Part shown: piece by piece, positions 13,865-22,206 of the stretch
Position numbering within the stretch: position 1 is the first letter of the stretch
How the letters are laid out: each line of letters begins with the position of its first letter
Source of the DNA: a virus
IMG/VR virus record: IMGVR_UViG_3300032236_001168
Location: 1 to 28,167 of that record
Reading direction: 5' to 3' (one strand)
Length of the DNA: 28,167 bases
Translations under genes and position numbers: made by a program
The notes under the pieces: generated by a model
Told to the model about the DNA's origin: nothing
Databases searched by the model: none
The model's input: the letters and a program-made list of their open reading frames with translations, nothing else

Positions 13865-15352
13865 TTAAACAAGTCTAGTAGAGTTCATTATCATTCGTTG
13901 GAATGACTCCTCCAAGTTCCTAACTGGTGGTATAGGATACTTTTTAAACTCACCTTTTGCTTTGTTGTTGATAATTTTGTTGTTTGAGGCATCATTCACG
14001 GCAGTCTCAACTCTGTTATCTGGCAAATTCAATGAAGTGTTTTCTTTTATTACATTATTCAATTGGTCAGTCTTTGGTGTTTCAATTACTGGTTCTGGTA
14101 AATCAAATTTTCTGGCATCCATACTTTCATTTCTGGAACCACCTTGGTCTAATCTTCTGGTATCATTGGTTGCATTTCTTTGACCTGGTACTTGATTGCC
14201 ACCTTTTAATAAACCATTCTCTTTCATTTTGGCGTCTGCATATGCTTGTGCAGCATCATATGTTGCTTTATCTGGTCTTTCACCAGTCAACATATTCTTA
14301 TAATTTTTATTACCAGACATATCATAGAATTTCTTTGAATTCATGTATTCATCAAGGAATCTTTTTTCAGTCTTAGGTCTTCTACCTTCTTCTTGCTGAT
14401 TTATTTTATTCAATGCTTCTTTGGCTTGTGGTGAACCTGCCGCTGCAGCTTTTTGCAAATAGTCTTTAACACCAGCATCTGTATCACCACCAGTTGCCAT
14501 TGCTTCTTCATCTGACATGGTGCCTTGAACACTTTTTCTCAGGCCCTCAACATCACCTTTACTAGCCAATTCTAATTTTTTGGCTTTGTCTTCTTCTATT
14601 GATAAATGTCCTTCATATATCAATGCTGCGGCCAACACAGCCAAACCAGCAGGACCGGCAAATCTCAATAGTGATTTTAAACCACTGACCCATTCAATAC
14701 CTTTGAATAGATTTTTAAGTGTTTTCAAATCTTCAATAAAACCAGTAATTTGGTCTTGCAAACCCTTTACTATGTTTTTAATGAAATCCATAATACCATC
14801 TAAGAAACCACCACCTTTTTCTTTTACTTTGACCACTGATCCGCTTGGTTTTTCTACACCAAGTGCTTTTAATAATTGTGTATGGCGTCTATCATCAGCT
14901 AATTTTTGGCCTTCTCTTAAGTTGTTTTCTTTTTCACGTAGAACCATATCATCTTCATGACTTTTCTTTAAGAAGGTTAATATCTGATTCAATACAACAC
15001 TCATACCACTTGTATCTTCTCCACCAGTGGTTGGCAATCCAGCAATATTTTTCTTTCTTTGACCAACAGCCTTAGCACGACCAGTAAAATATTCGATATC
15101 TTTTCTGGAACGACCAAATAATCTGCCATATAAAGCAGGACCAAGACGAGAACCAAATGTTAAGAATTTTACAATGTTTAGAGGATCAAATTTCTCTTTG
15201 ATGCCTTTCATCTTTGCCTGGAATTTTAAACCAACTGCACCTTTCAATGCTTGGCCAACACTATCACCACGAATTAATTCATCAGCAATAACATCTCTGA
15301 GTGATTGTTTTCTAATTGCTCTGGCTTGTTGATAATTTAATTTGTTATCCAT
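13865..15352 (-). CDS. Virion structural protein, possible tape-measure or internal tail protein
   Basis: This 495-residue protein starts at a TAATG overlap with the upstream lysozyme-domain gene. The N-terminal 115 residues are basic and ordered (FLTFGSRLGPALYGRLFGRSRKDIEYFTGR). There is an amphipathic GGGFLDGIMDFIKNIVKGLQDQ helix near residues 184-205 and one hydrophobic helix (LLRFAGPAGLAVLAAALIYEG, about 228-248). The second half is polar, low-complexity and Asn/Lys-rich. No enzyme motif is visible. I recall the N-terminus from structural proteins of T4-like environmental phages. Its place two genes after the gp26/gp51 pair, and its membrane-segment-plus-helical layout, would fit a tape measure or ejected tail protein, but this is inference. 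Confidence 0.6.
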   Translation of the reverse strand: MDNKLNYQQARAIRKQSLRDVIADELIRGDSVGQALKGAVGLKFQAKMKGIKEKFDPLNIVKFLTFGSRLGPALYGRLFGRSRKDIEYFTGRAKAVGQRKKNIAGLPTTGGEDTSGMSVVLNQILTFLKKSHEDDMVLREKENNLREGQKLADDRRHTQLLKALGVEKPSGSVVKVKEKGGGFLDGIMDFIKNIVKGLQDQITGFIEDLKTLKNLFKGIEWVSGLKSLLRFAGPAGLAVLAAALIYEGHLSIEEDKAKKLELASKGDVEGLRKSVQGTMSDEEAMATGGDTDAGVKDYLQKAAAAGSPQAKEALNKINQQEEGRRPKTEKRFLDEYMNSKKFYDMSGNKNYKNMLTGERPDKATYDAAQAYADAKMKENGLLKGGNQVPGQRNATNDTRRLDQGGSRNESMDARKFDLPEPVIETPKTDQLNNVIKENTSLNLPDNRVETAVNDASNNKIINNKAKGEFKKYPIPPVRNLEESFQRMIMNSTRLV

Positions 15353-16716
15353 TATTGTTTAGCCTTCTTGTTCATTGGACTTCTATCATCTTCTTTCATT
15401 GGTGTTGGAGAAGTCGTAGCAGGTTGATTGTTAATTATTGTTGTGTTGGTAGATGACGATTGCATTGGGTTCAATTCTTTTTTCAAATCTTTATTCTGAA
15501 TTGAAGATGCATCTATTTGATTGCCTGTTTGTTTTTCAACTGGTATGTTTTGTTGTTTAGGCACACCTTCCAAACCACCTTTCAAAGCAGCTGCATTTTC
15601 AACAGCACGTTGCTTCACATCCTTTGCATACTTAGAATCTAAAACACTTTCAGAAACAAGATTCATATCTAAAGTTTCTAAACCTTTTCTTAATCTTATA
15701 AAAGGTTTTGCCCAACCAACACCCATATTATATGTCATATCAATTAAAGCCATTTGTGCTTTTTGGTTTAATTTATCAAAATTTGGTAGAGTTTTAGCAT
15801 ATTTCTCATATTTCTGGTAATCTTGTTTTACCAATTCATCAGCTTCTTGTTTAGTTAAAGTTGTATCTTTACCTTTATCACCACGAACAGGAACCTTTTT
15901 ATCACCAATTAAAATAAAACCCGATTTGACTTCTTCTTGCGTTATCTGATGACCATAACCAACAGAATAAAATGGAGTAGTTCTGTGTGGATCAAAGTAT
16001 GCTTTTTCAGAATACTTTTCTTTTTCTTTAATCTTTGCAAGTGCTGCTTCAGATAGACCAATTGCAGCTGCGCCGACAACTACAGTACCTACTGATGGTA
16101 ATATTGGTGGTTTTGTAACTGCTGGTGCAACAGGTGCTTGAGGTGCAGGTGTTGTAACCTTTGGTTGTTTGACTGGTGCTGGTTTTTTAGGTGGTGTTCT
16201 TGGAACTTTCTCAACAGCAGGTGGTTTCTCAGGTGCCGAAACTTTTTCTGGAACTTTTGGTTGTTCTGCTGGTTTTGGAGTTGGTGGTTTTTCAGCAGCA
16301 GTTGTTTTTGGTGCAGGTGCTTCTGGTGCAACTTCTTTTTTACCAGGTTCTTTTGTGAATCTACCTTTTTCATCACGGTACACTTGGCGCATTTCACCTT
16401 TTGGTTTTTTTCCAGTAAGTGCTTTGATTATTTCTTTATTTCTTTGTTCTTTTTTAAGTTCTTCAGCTTCCAAATGACTGTTAGCCATTTCATGGTTGAG
16501 TTTTTTATCCTCATCCATAAGTTTCAACATTTTATAGATTTCACCCAACACTTCAGCTGGATCTTCTTTTTTCAAAACCAAATCGGGAGTTTTCTTAGAA
16601 AATGGTTTAGAAACTACACGACCAATACCTTCAACACCACGCATCAATGACTTACCAATACCACCTAAGGTCATCTTACCGGCTGTAGATTTAGTTTCTT
16701 CTGATGGTGTGGCCAT
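15352..16716 (-). CDS. Tail-associated protein with GH24 lysozyme domain
   Basis: This protein has 454 residues. The N-terminal 110 residues are charged and helical. Residues about 125-205 form a long Pro/Lys/Ala linker, followed by a short hydrophobic stretch (GTVVVGAAAIGLSEAAL, 210-226). Residues about 228-390 form a GH24 (T4-lysozyme-like) domain: Glu233 in EKYSEKAY, Asp242 in FDP, Ser251 in place of the usual Thr in YSVGYGH (250-256), and KAQMALIDMTYNMG (319-332). It would cut peptidoglycan. The gene sits between tail genes and lacks a signal peptide, so a virion-borne tail lysozyme is more likely than an endolysin. It follows the gp51-like frame by one base. Confidence 0.82.
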   Translation of the reverse strand: MATPSEETKSTAGKMTLGGIGKSLMRGVEGIGRVVSKPFSKKTPDLVLKKEDPAEVLGEIYKMLKLMDEDKKLNHEMANSHLEAEELKKEQRNKEIIKALTGKKPKGEMRQVYRDEKGRFTKEPGKKEVAPEAPAPKTTAAEKPPTPKPAEQPKVPEKVSAPEKPPAVEKVPRTPPKKPAPVKQPKVTTPAPQAPVAPAVTKPPILPSVGTVVVGAAAIGLSEAALAKIKEKEKYSEKAYFDPHRTTPFYSVGYGHQITQEEVKSGFILIGDKKVPVRGDKGKDTTLTKQEADELVKQDYQKYEKYAKTLPNFDKLNQKAQMALIDMTYNMGVGWAKPFIRLRKGLETLDMNLVSESVLDSKYAKDVKQRAVENAAALKGGLEGVPKQQNIPVEKQTGNQIDASSIQNKDLKKELNPMQSSSTNTTIINNQPATTSPTPMKEDDRSPMNKKAKQ

Positions 16717-16717
16717 T

Positions 16718-16906
16718 TTACTTTCTCATTCGTTCTTTTATCTTTTGGTTTTCTTCCTCAATATATTGTATCAACATTGCAACGTATATGTCCCTTTCCC
16801 ATGGCATCATATTGTCTAATTCAAACAAACTATACTTATGGTGTTGCATCAATGAGAAATTCGTCTTGTAATGATTTCTCAGGTTGTCATGGCGAAAGGT
16901 TATCCG
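16718..16906 (-). CDS. gp51: gp51-like frame, expressed by -1 frameshift from gp26 or separately
   Basis: The -1 frame at the end of gp26 runs open for 62 codons from the slippery site to a TAA at 16720-16718. It encodes FRHDNLRNHYKTNF, then QHHKYSLFELDNMMPWERD and IYVAMLIQYIEEENQKIKER. The core from QHHKY to IEEEN is one I recognise from gp51-like hub-assembly proteins of T4-like environmental phages. The only ATG before this core (16849-16847) would give 43 residues and lose the conserved-looking N-terminal part, and no good ribosome site precedes it. A frameshift would make a 302-residue gp26-gp51 fusion. Confidence 0.75.
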   Translation of the reverse strand, partial: RITFRHDNLRNHYKTNFSLMQHHKYSLFELDNMMPWERDIYVAMLIQYIEEENQKIKERMRK

Positions 16907-17625
16907 AAAAAACTTTCAAGACCCTCCACATTGATGACATGGTGGAAACCACACTTGGTACAAGTCATTTCAATTTTCTCTTTTAATTTTGGTAAATTAT
17001 TAAAGAATGTTTCAATTTTCTCAAATTGATGTTGATTCAAATTCTCAACAAACTCAACCATTTCTTCAATTGGTGTTTCATGTGCATAATAGAACTGTTC
17101 ACCATCATAAATGTATTCTATACTGCGAGCCAACATATTGAATGTAATCTCTGTTTCATCTTGTATATTGATAGAATCTTTAACAATATTGAATTCTGGA
17201 TATTTCATTCTAATTGAAAGTTTATCAGTCAATTGAATGTCAGGTGAAATGTTTTGATTCATTTCAACTTTGATATCTGTCAGATTCAATTCAGATTCCA
17301 TCATATTACCACAATCTTTACCGTTGACTTCATTATTGCAACGATACTTAGATTCAACAACCTCACCAACAGATTTGGCTCTGAGATTGATAAAGTAATA
17401 TTCAATATCAACAATTGGTAACTTACCAATATCAACATTCTCTGTCAACGTACAATTATTCAAAATGTCACTAATGGCATTATGCACAGCACCAGAATCT
17501 TCTGATTCCATGGCCATTAATAAGTTTCTTTGTTCTTTAACTAGAAACGGACGATATTTAATTCTTTTCTTTGAAACCGGTAATTCAATTTCATATGTTG
17601 GCACATCAATTTTTGGTAAAGCCAT
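16900..17625 (-). CDS. gp26: Baseplate hub assembly protein, gp26-like
   Basis: This 241-residue protein starts at an ATG with an AAGGAG site (17631-17636). The opening MALPKIDVPTYEIELPVSKK followed by IKYRPFLVKEQRNLLMAMES is characteristic of gp26 in T4-like phages. A zinc-like set of cysteines is visible in YRCNN...GKDCGN (mid-protein) and CTKCGFHH near the end. In T4, gp26 acts with gp51 in assembling the baseplate hub. The last codons contain T TTT TTC, a canonical -1 slippery heptamer (16912-16906), six bases before the stop, and the -1 frame leads into the gp51-like sequence. Two products are therefore likely: gp26 alone and a fusion. Confidence 0.82.
   Translation of the reverse strand: MALPKIDVPTYEIELPVSKKRIKYRPFLVKEQRNLLMAMESEDSGAVHNAISDILNNCTLTENVDIGKLPIVDIEYYFINLRAKSVGEVVESKYRCNNEVNGKDCGNMMESELNLTDIKVEMNQNISPDIQLTDKLSIRMKYPEFNIVKDSINIQDETEITFNMLARSIEYIYDGEQFYYAHETPIEEMVEFVENLNQHQFEKIETFFNNLPKLKEKIEMTCTKCGFHHVINVEGLESFFG
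16906..16912 (-). promoter_or_regulatory. -1 ribosomal frameshift slippery site T TTT TTC
   Basis: In the gp26 frame the codons read AGT TTT TTC GGA TAA. The heptamer TTTTTTC is correctly phased (X XXY YYZ) for a -1 slip, and the frame entered after the slip is exactly the open gp51-like frame. No strong downstream stem was found by eye. Confidence 0.65.
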
Positions 17626-17645
17626 AATAACTCCTTATATTAAAA

Positions 17646-18164
17646 TCAGTTTTGTTCCCATCTTGTATAGGCAAATGTCACAGATAATTTATGATAACCA
17701 TCAGAACTCCAGTCCAAATCTAATTGATTCACAGATAGTGGATATGCATCAATGATACGTACAGAGTATGTCATATAATTTGATAAATCATATTGATTGA
17801 TAATTAATTCTGTAGTATAATCTTCTTTGTAACCGTAGTTATTAGTTGAATGTGGGTTGATATATTCCAACCATGAATCGAAAAAGTATTTTTCATTCAT
17901 ATCACCATCAACAATAAATGTAAGGTCCAAGTCAGTGTATGTTGTTAGATAAGGATGTTTTTCAATTGGACCATATGTTCTTTGGTCTAATGTATCAAAC
18001 GTTCTACCTGGAAGTTGTGCATTTTCACAACGATATGTTAAACGTGTTGGTGAAAAGTCAATTGTATTCAAACCAGGTGGTGGAATGATATAAACATCAA
18101 ACCTATTTGGTCTTGCGATTTCTGTTTGAAATGTTGACTTGAAATTTTGTATGCTTCTTGGCAT
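17646..18164 (-). CDS. Tail-tube-family protein (gp19/gp54-like)
   Basis: The start at 18164 (MPRSIQNFKSTF) is preferred over the longer frame from 18200: AAGGAA lies upstream and it overlaps the preceding stop by one base (TAATG). The protein has 172 residues with features of the T4 gp19-type tube fold: RPNRFDVYIIPPPG, TYRCENAQLPGRTFDT, YGPIEKHPYLTTYTDLDLTFIVDGD, FFDSWLEYINP and a C-terminal pair of strands SVRIIDAYPLSVNQLDLDW ... KLSVTFAYTRW. Proteins of this family form the tail tube or start it at the baseplate. Located among hub genes, it is more likely the tube initiator or hub-proximal ring than the main tube, but this is not certain. Confidence 0.72.
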   Translation of the reverse strand: MPRSIQNFKSTFQTEIARPNRFDVYIIPPPGLNTIDFSPTRLTYRCENAQLPGRTFDTLDQRTYGPIEKHPYLTTYTDLDLTFIVDGDMNEKYFFDSWLEYINPHSTNNYGYKEDYTTELIINQYDLSNYMTYSVRIIDAYPLSVNQLDLDWSSDGYHKLSVTFAYTRWEQN

Positions 18165-18784
18165 TATGAGTTCCTTATTTCTTCCAAAGATTCTTTCCAA
18201 ACTTTATTCACTGGTGCCTTTTTGAATTGCTGAACAGGCAAATACAATGCAGTATCCCATTCTTGTGGTTCAACGGCAAGTATCCTAGACTTTATATGTG
18301 GATACAAATATCTTTTGATGCATGGTTTAAATTCTTTATATCGTTTGGAAGCCTCTAATATTTGATATGTTATGCGTATGCGTTTGATTTCATCTTCATC
18401 ATTGTAAATTGCAAGTGGCATCAATTTTCGCATAAATATAATTCTATACTTCACAGGTAAGTAATGCAAATTAAGACCTAAAAAACCATCTTCATGTCTT
18501 TGAAGTGGCATTACAAGTGGAAATCTATCATAATAATCCAATGCATCTTTTGTTTTTGGATCATATACAAAGAAATATAAACCACCCATTAAAAACTTTT
18601 GACGGTTAGTTGGTCTTGTAAAACGACCTTTTTCTTTTGTGATTGGAACAACAAGTCGACCAGGATTTCTGAGTTCTGCAACTTTTTTGGCCAACCAAAC
18701 GACAGATTCACGACTCATCGTCTGCAACTCAAGTGCAGATTTTTGTTCGGTTAATGTAGTAAGGATAGAGGGTTTGATAGCCAT
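18164..18784 (-). CDS. Conserved-looking tail/hub-region protein of unknown role
   Basis: This 206-residue protein lacks a known domain. Its centre (FLMGGLYFFVYDPKTKDALDYYDRFPLVMPLQRHEDGFLGLNLHYLPVKYR) is very aromatic and looks like a conserved structural core that I recall from T4-like environmental phages next to gp4 or hub genes. A CTAAATAA motif lies directly upstream of the ATG on the minus strand, with AAAG as the only ribosome-site-like bases. The stop overlaps the next gene. A T4 gp28-like hub role is possible by gene order but not shown. Confidence 0.65.
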   Translation of the reverse strand: MAIKPSILTTLTEQKSALELQTMSRESVVWLAKKVAELRNPGRLVVPITKEKGRFTRPTNRQKFLMGGLYFFVYDPKTKDALDYYDRFPLVMPLQRHEDGFLGLNLHYLPVKYRIIFMRKLMPLAIYNDEDEIKRIRITYQILEASKRYKEFKPCIKRYLYPHIKSRILAVEPQEWDTALYLPVQQFKKAPVNKVWKESLEEIRNS

Positions 18785-18787
18785 GCT

Positions 18788-18795
18788 TTATTTAG
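18788..18795 (-). promoter_or_regulatory. Late-promoter-like CTAAATAA motif on the minus strand
   Basis: CTAAATAA on the minus strand ends 3 bases before the ATG of the 206-residue gene. Its similarity to T4 late boxes is clear, but if transcription starts the usual 5-7 bases downstream the message would be leaderless. It may instead be an A-rich translation enhancer. Confidence 0.35.
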
Positions 18796-19230
18796 TTATA
18801 GACCTAGATGGTCTTCTGTAATCAGTTTGAATTCCCAATTTCTATCTAAACAATACTCTGTTGCGGCTTTCCATTTTGCTTGATTGACACCCCATGTGGT
18901 GACTTCTGTGATATATCTTTTTGTTACTCGTCTTTGTGGTGTAGGTTGTTGAGTTTGTTTTTTTGGCTTTACTTCCAACATTAATGTTCTCAATTTACCA
19001 TCTTTGTCTTTTACTTTTACTACAAAATCAGGAAAATAACGATGAACTCGGCCATCGACAGGTGATACATACGGTATGATTACTTCTTCTGAAGCCCAAG
19101 AAACAATATTTGGATTTTTGTCGAGCCAATTCATCACTCGACATTCCCATGATGAGCGATATACAATGTTTTTATAGTCCCCAACATATTTTTGAGGATT
19201 TGTTGGTTTGAAACGTCCGGAATATGCCAT
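18796..19230 (-). CDS. gp4: Head completion nuclease-like protein, gp4
   Basis: The start at 19230 (MAYSGRFKPTNPQKYVGD) matches the T4 gp4 start MAYSGK; the longer frame from 19410 overlaps the divergent gp48 gene and is rejected. The 144 residues (T4: about 150) include YRSSWECRVMNWLDKNPNI, RYFPDFVV, LMLEVKPKKQTQ and TWGVNQAKWKAA. Glu29, Asp68, Glu86 and Lys88 form a PD-(D/E)XK-type set. In T4, gp4 completes filled heads before tail joining. It heads the minus-strand tail cluster and is divergent from gp48. Confidence 0.92.
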   Translation of the reverse strand: MAYSGRFKPTNPQKYVGDYKNIVYRSSWECRVMNWLDKNPNIVSWASEEVIIPYVSPVDGRVHRYFPDFVVKVKDKDGKLRTLMLEVKPKKQTQQPTPQRRVTKRYITEVTTWGVNQAKWKAATEYCLDRNWEFKLITEDHLGL

Positions 19231-19235
19231 AAATA
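19228..19235 (+). promoter_or_regulatory. Late-promoter-like CATAAATA upstream of gp48
   Basis: CATAAATA at 19228-19235 differs from the T4 late box TATAAATA only in the first base and lies 34 bases ahead of the gp48 ATG, leaving room for a leader with an AAGGAA ribosome site. It overlaps the divergent gp4 start codon. Confidence 0.55.
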
Positions 19236-19269
19236 ATATATATAACAGTTTTTCTACTAAGGAACATAA

Positions 19270-20286
19270 ATGGGTGTTGTAACTCTTGAAAATCCACAAT
19301 TTGTGCCAGCAAATGAATCTACTCGACCATCTGTGGATATAAACAGCCAAGATAGTAAAGGTCCATTGTATACACTTTATAGAGACCCATACAGAAAAAA
19401 CATTTGGCAATATCCAAGAGATTTAGATTCAAATGCAAAAGGACATTCTGTTCAATTTGAAATTTTTCAAACAAATGCAGTCACACTACAAGAATTTAAA
19501 TCAACAATTAGTAATATTGGAGACCAAGTCACCACAGGTCTTTCAGCTGTTAAAACAGCAGTCGTGGATGTTGTAACAAATCCACAAGATGCTGCAAATA
19601 AACTTCAAGCACAAGTCACAGATGGTATTAACAATTTAACAAATGGAACATTAATAAAACAAATAGGTCCAGTTGGCACTAGAGTACAATCACGAAAAAG
19701 TGATACAATCACATTGTATATGCCTGAAACACTAGAATTTCACTATGGCGCACAATATGATTCATTATCATTGGCAGATGCAGCAGGTTCTTTACCAGGT
19801 ATTGGTGGTATATCAAGAGCTATCACATCTACAATTGACAAAGGCGGTAATGCAGCCTTACGATTGGCATTAAATTATGCAGGTTATGTATTTAACCCAC
19901 AACAACAATTAATGTTTGAAGGTATTGATTTTAGAACATATAATATGGCATTTACTTTCACACCATATTCACGTGCCGAAGCAGATGCAGTTCAGAATAT
20001 TATTAAAACGTTCAGACAAAACGCTGCGCCAGAAATTGTGACGAGTTTGGCAGGTTTCTTCTTCAATCCACCATCACTCTTTGATGTTAAATTCATGTAT
20101 CAAGGACAACAGAATACAAACATCAACAAATTGAAACGAAGTGTTTTAGAATCAGTAGATGTTAATTATGCACCAAACGGTTGGTCGGCACATGAAGATG
20201 GTGCACCGGTACAAACAACAATGACACTACAATTCAGAGAAATAGAATTGGTTGACAAAGTTGCAATCGAAAGAGACGGTTATTAA
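19270..20286 (+). CDS. gp48: Baseplate tail-tube cap, gp48-like
   Basis: This 338-residue protein starts at an ATG with AAGGAA upstream. The segment around residues 36-66 (LYTLYRDPYRKNIWQYPRDLDSN then KGHSVQFEIFQ) is a signature I associate with gp48 of T4-like phages. The C-terminal half (YAGYVFNPQQQLMFEGIDFRTYNMAFTFTPYSRAEADAVQNIIKTFR) is a tube-fold-like domain shared by gp48, gp54 and gp19 relatives. A helical, lower-complexity insert at about 80-130 separates the parts. In T4 the protein caps the hub and starts tube polymerisation. The gp53 gene follows after one base. Confidence 0.8.
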   Translation: MGVVTLENPQFVPANESTRPSVDINSQDSKGPLYTLYRDPYRKNIWQYPRDLDSNAKGHSVQFEIFQTNAVTLQEFKSTISNIGDQVTTGLSAVKTAVVDVVTNPQDAANKLQAQVTDGINNLTNGTLIKQIGPVGTRVQSRKSDTITLYMPETLEFHYGAQYDSLSLADAAGSLPGIGGISRAITSTIDKGGNAALRLALNYAGYVFNPQQQLMFEGIDFRTYNMAFTFTPYSRAEADAVQNIIKTFRQNAAPEIVTSLAGFFFNPPSLFDVKFMYQGQQNTNINKLKRSVLESVDVNYAPNGWSAHEDGAPVQTTMTLQFREIELVDKVAIERDGY

Positions 20287-20287
20287 A

Positions 20288-20878
20288 ATGGATTATTTCC
20301 AAACATTACCTAAAGTAATAATTACACAAAATAATACATCAAAGGTTTTCACTAATCTTTTGGCAAGGTCTAGTATTGTTAGCAGTTTGTTGACAAACCC
20401 ATTGTTGTTTTATAGTTATGACATACAAGAAAATGATACACCAGAAATCATTGCTCACAAATATTACAAAAATATGAGTAGATTTTGGGTTGTTTTGTTT
20501 TCAAATCAATTGTTGGATCCACAATGGGACTGGCCAATGGAAAGTTCAGTATTCAATCAATATTTGACAAACAAATATCCATCAAATTTGTATGCTGTAC
20601 ATCATTATGAAAAAATTGTAAAGAAAACTGATAATATCAGTCGTACTTTAACAACAGAAAATATTATCATAGACGAAGAAACATATAATAATTTGGTTGA
20701 GTCTACAGAAACCTACACCTTATCATCAGGTAGTGTAACAGTCAATATTACCAAAAACATTGTTGATAATTATACCTATGAATTGAATTTAAATGAATCA
20801 AAAAGAAACATTAAATTGTTGAACAGTAGTTATGTGCAACAGGTTGAAAAAGAATTTAAGAAATTGATGGAAATATAA
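20288..20878 (+). CDS. gp53: Baseplate wedge protein, gp53-like
   Basis: The ATG at 20288, one base after the gp48 stop, is preferred over 20252 inside gp48. The 196 residues (T4 gp53: 196) include a LysM-like segment DIQENDTPEIIAHKYYKNMSRFWVVLFSNQLLDPQWDWPM (about 50-90), which is diagnostic for gp53 in this phage group. gp53 joins wedges around the hub. The C-terminal part is less conserved. The next gene begins one base after the stop. Confidence 0.88.
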   Translation: MDYFQTLPKVIITQNNTSKVFTNLLARSSIVSSLLTNPLLFYSYDIQENDTPEIIAHKYYKNMSRFWVVLFSNQLLDPQWDWPMESSVFNQYLTNKYPSNLYAVHHYEKIVKKTDNISRTLTTENIIIDEETYNNLVESTETYTLSSGSVTVNITKNIVDNYTYELNLNESKRNIKLLNSSYVQQVEKEFKKLMEI

Positions 20879-20879
20879 G

Positions 20880-22199
20880 ATGGCTGATATTATTGAAACA
20901 CCTGCTGGTGTAAATTATTATCCACAAGATGCAAGCATTGATGATTTATCAATCGTAACAACAGATGGTAAGATTTACACAATCAAAGGTTTGATGACAG
21001 ATTTATCTTATTTTGAAGATATCTACACCTTTGTTATCTCTGGTTATGTCACACTCAGAGATGCTTCTGGACTAATTGAAAATTTACAACTGACTGGTAA
21101 AGAAAGTATTGTTATTGATTTTGATAAAAGTAGAGATGGTCCAAGAAAATCACAAACATTCAGACTGTATTCAATTCCTAGTAGAAAACCAGTAGGTAAC
21201 TTGAACAGTGAATATATTAAGTTATATTTTTGTTCAGAAGAATTATTATTATCAGAACAAACAAAAATAACAAAATCATATTCTGCACCAATATCTGATA
21301 TTATTACAAACATATTGACTGAAAAATTAAAAGTTACCAAACAAATCAATATACAAGAAACAACAGGCACATATGATTTTAATATACCAACATTAAAACC
21401 GTTGGAAGCAATAAGTTGGTTGTCAATTTATGCTAGACCAAAATCAAATGAACTTGTTGGTGCAGATATGTTGTTTTTTGAAACAAAAGATGCTTTTAAT
21501 TTTATGTCGTTAAGTACAATGTACCAACAACCAGTTTACAAAACATACAAATATCAACAACAAAACTTAAATACAGAAAATTATAACGAAAAAGTAACTT
21601 CTGTTTTAGATTTTGAATTTATTAAATCTTTTAATGCTTTAGAAGATATTGATTCTGGCACATTTGCCAATAGATTGATATCTTTAGACCCGTTGACAAG
21701 AACTCAAAAGATAACAGATTTTGATTACAGTAAATATAGAGGCGAAAGTTTGAATGGAAATGGTGTTCTAACTCCCATCAAAAATAGATTGGGTGAAACA
21801 CAAAATCAAGCTTATAAAGGTAAATTGAAATTGGCGATAAGTAATTCAGAACAAAAGAAAAAAGATTTTATTGCAAGTGATACAATTGCACAAGATATTT
21901 TCTTAGAAACATTTGTTCCGAATAGAACAGCACAAATTGCACTTGCAAATTACACAATTATTAAGTTTAAAATTCCTGGCGATCCATTGTTGACAGCAGG
22001 TAAAGTCATTGATTTTCAGATGTTGTCATTGGCTGGCGGTAAAGATAGACAGGCAGATAAATTCTATTCTGGTAAATATTTGGTAACCGCAGTTCGACAC
22101 ATCATCAAATCTGAAGGTGGTTATCAAACAGTTGTAGAAATTGCTAAAGAAAGTACAACTACAGCATATTCAACATTTTATAACAATCCATTAATGTGA
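20880..22199 (+). CDS. gp27: Baseplate hub protein, gp27/gpD-like
   Basis: This 439-residue protein has the layout of a hub protein: an N-terminal tube-like beta domain (DDLSIVTTDGKIYTIKGLMTDLSYFEDIYTFVISGYVTLRD), strand-rich middle sections, and PTLKPLEAISWLSIYARP (about 170-187), a segment typical of gp27/gpD hubs. The C-terminal part reads FKIPGDPLLTAGKVIDFQMLS and YLVTAVRHIIKSEGGYQTVVEIAKES, as in tail hub and spike-base proteins. It would form the trimeric hub that bears the spike. The gp5-like OB gene follows 7 bases later, matching the gp27-gp5 complex in T4. The precise equivalence to gp27 is inferred from order and motifs. Confidence 0.72.
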   Translation: MADIIETPAGVNYYPQDASIDDLSIVTTDGKIYTIKGLMTDLSYFEDIYTFVISGYVTLRDASGLIENLQLTGKESIVIDFDKSRDGPRKSQTFRLYSIPSRKPVGNLNSEYIKLYFCSEELLLSEQTKITKSYSAPISDIITNILTEKLKVTKQINIQETTGTYDFNIPTLKPLEAISWLSIYARPKSNELVGADMLFFETKDAFNFMSLSTMYQQPVYKTYKYQQQNLNTENYNEKVTSVLDFEFIKSFNALEDIDSGTFANRLISLDPLTRTQKITDFDYSKYRGESLNGNGVLTPIKNRLGETQNQAYKGKLKLAISNSEQKKKDFIASDTIAQDIFLETFVPNRTAQIALANYTIIKFKIPGDPLLTAGKVIDFQMLSLAGGKDRQADKFYSGKYLVTAVRHIIKSEGGYQTVVEIAKESTTTAYSTFYNNPLM

Positions 22200-22206
22200 G
22201 ATTATA

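Noticed and set aside
13962-15075. Plus-strand open frames opposite the 495-residue structural gene
   Set aside because: They are antisense to a better-supported minus-strand gene, with no ribosome sites and unlikely composition.
16089-16650. Several long open frames on both strands in the Pro/Lys-rich region
   Set aside because: They are frame shadows of the repetitive linker in the lysozyme-domain gene, with extreme Trp/Phe/Cys or His/Gln composition.
16777-16986. Plus-strand 69-codon frame
   Set aside because: It is antisense to the gp26/gp51 region, where the minus strand shows recognisable protein sequence.
19231-19410. Longer N-terminus of gp4
   Set aside because: It would run antisense through the gp48 start; the MAYSGR start at 19230 matches T4 gp4.
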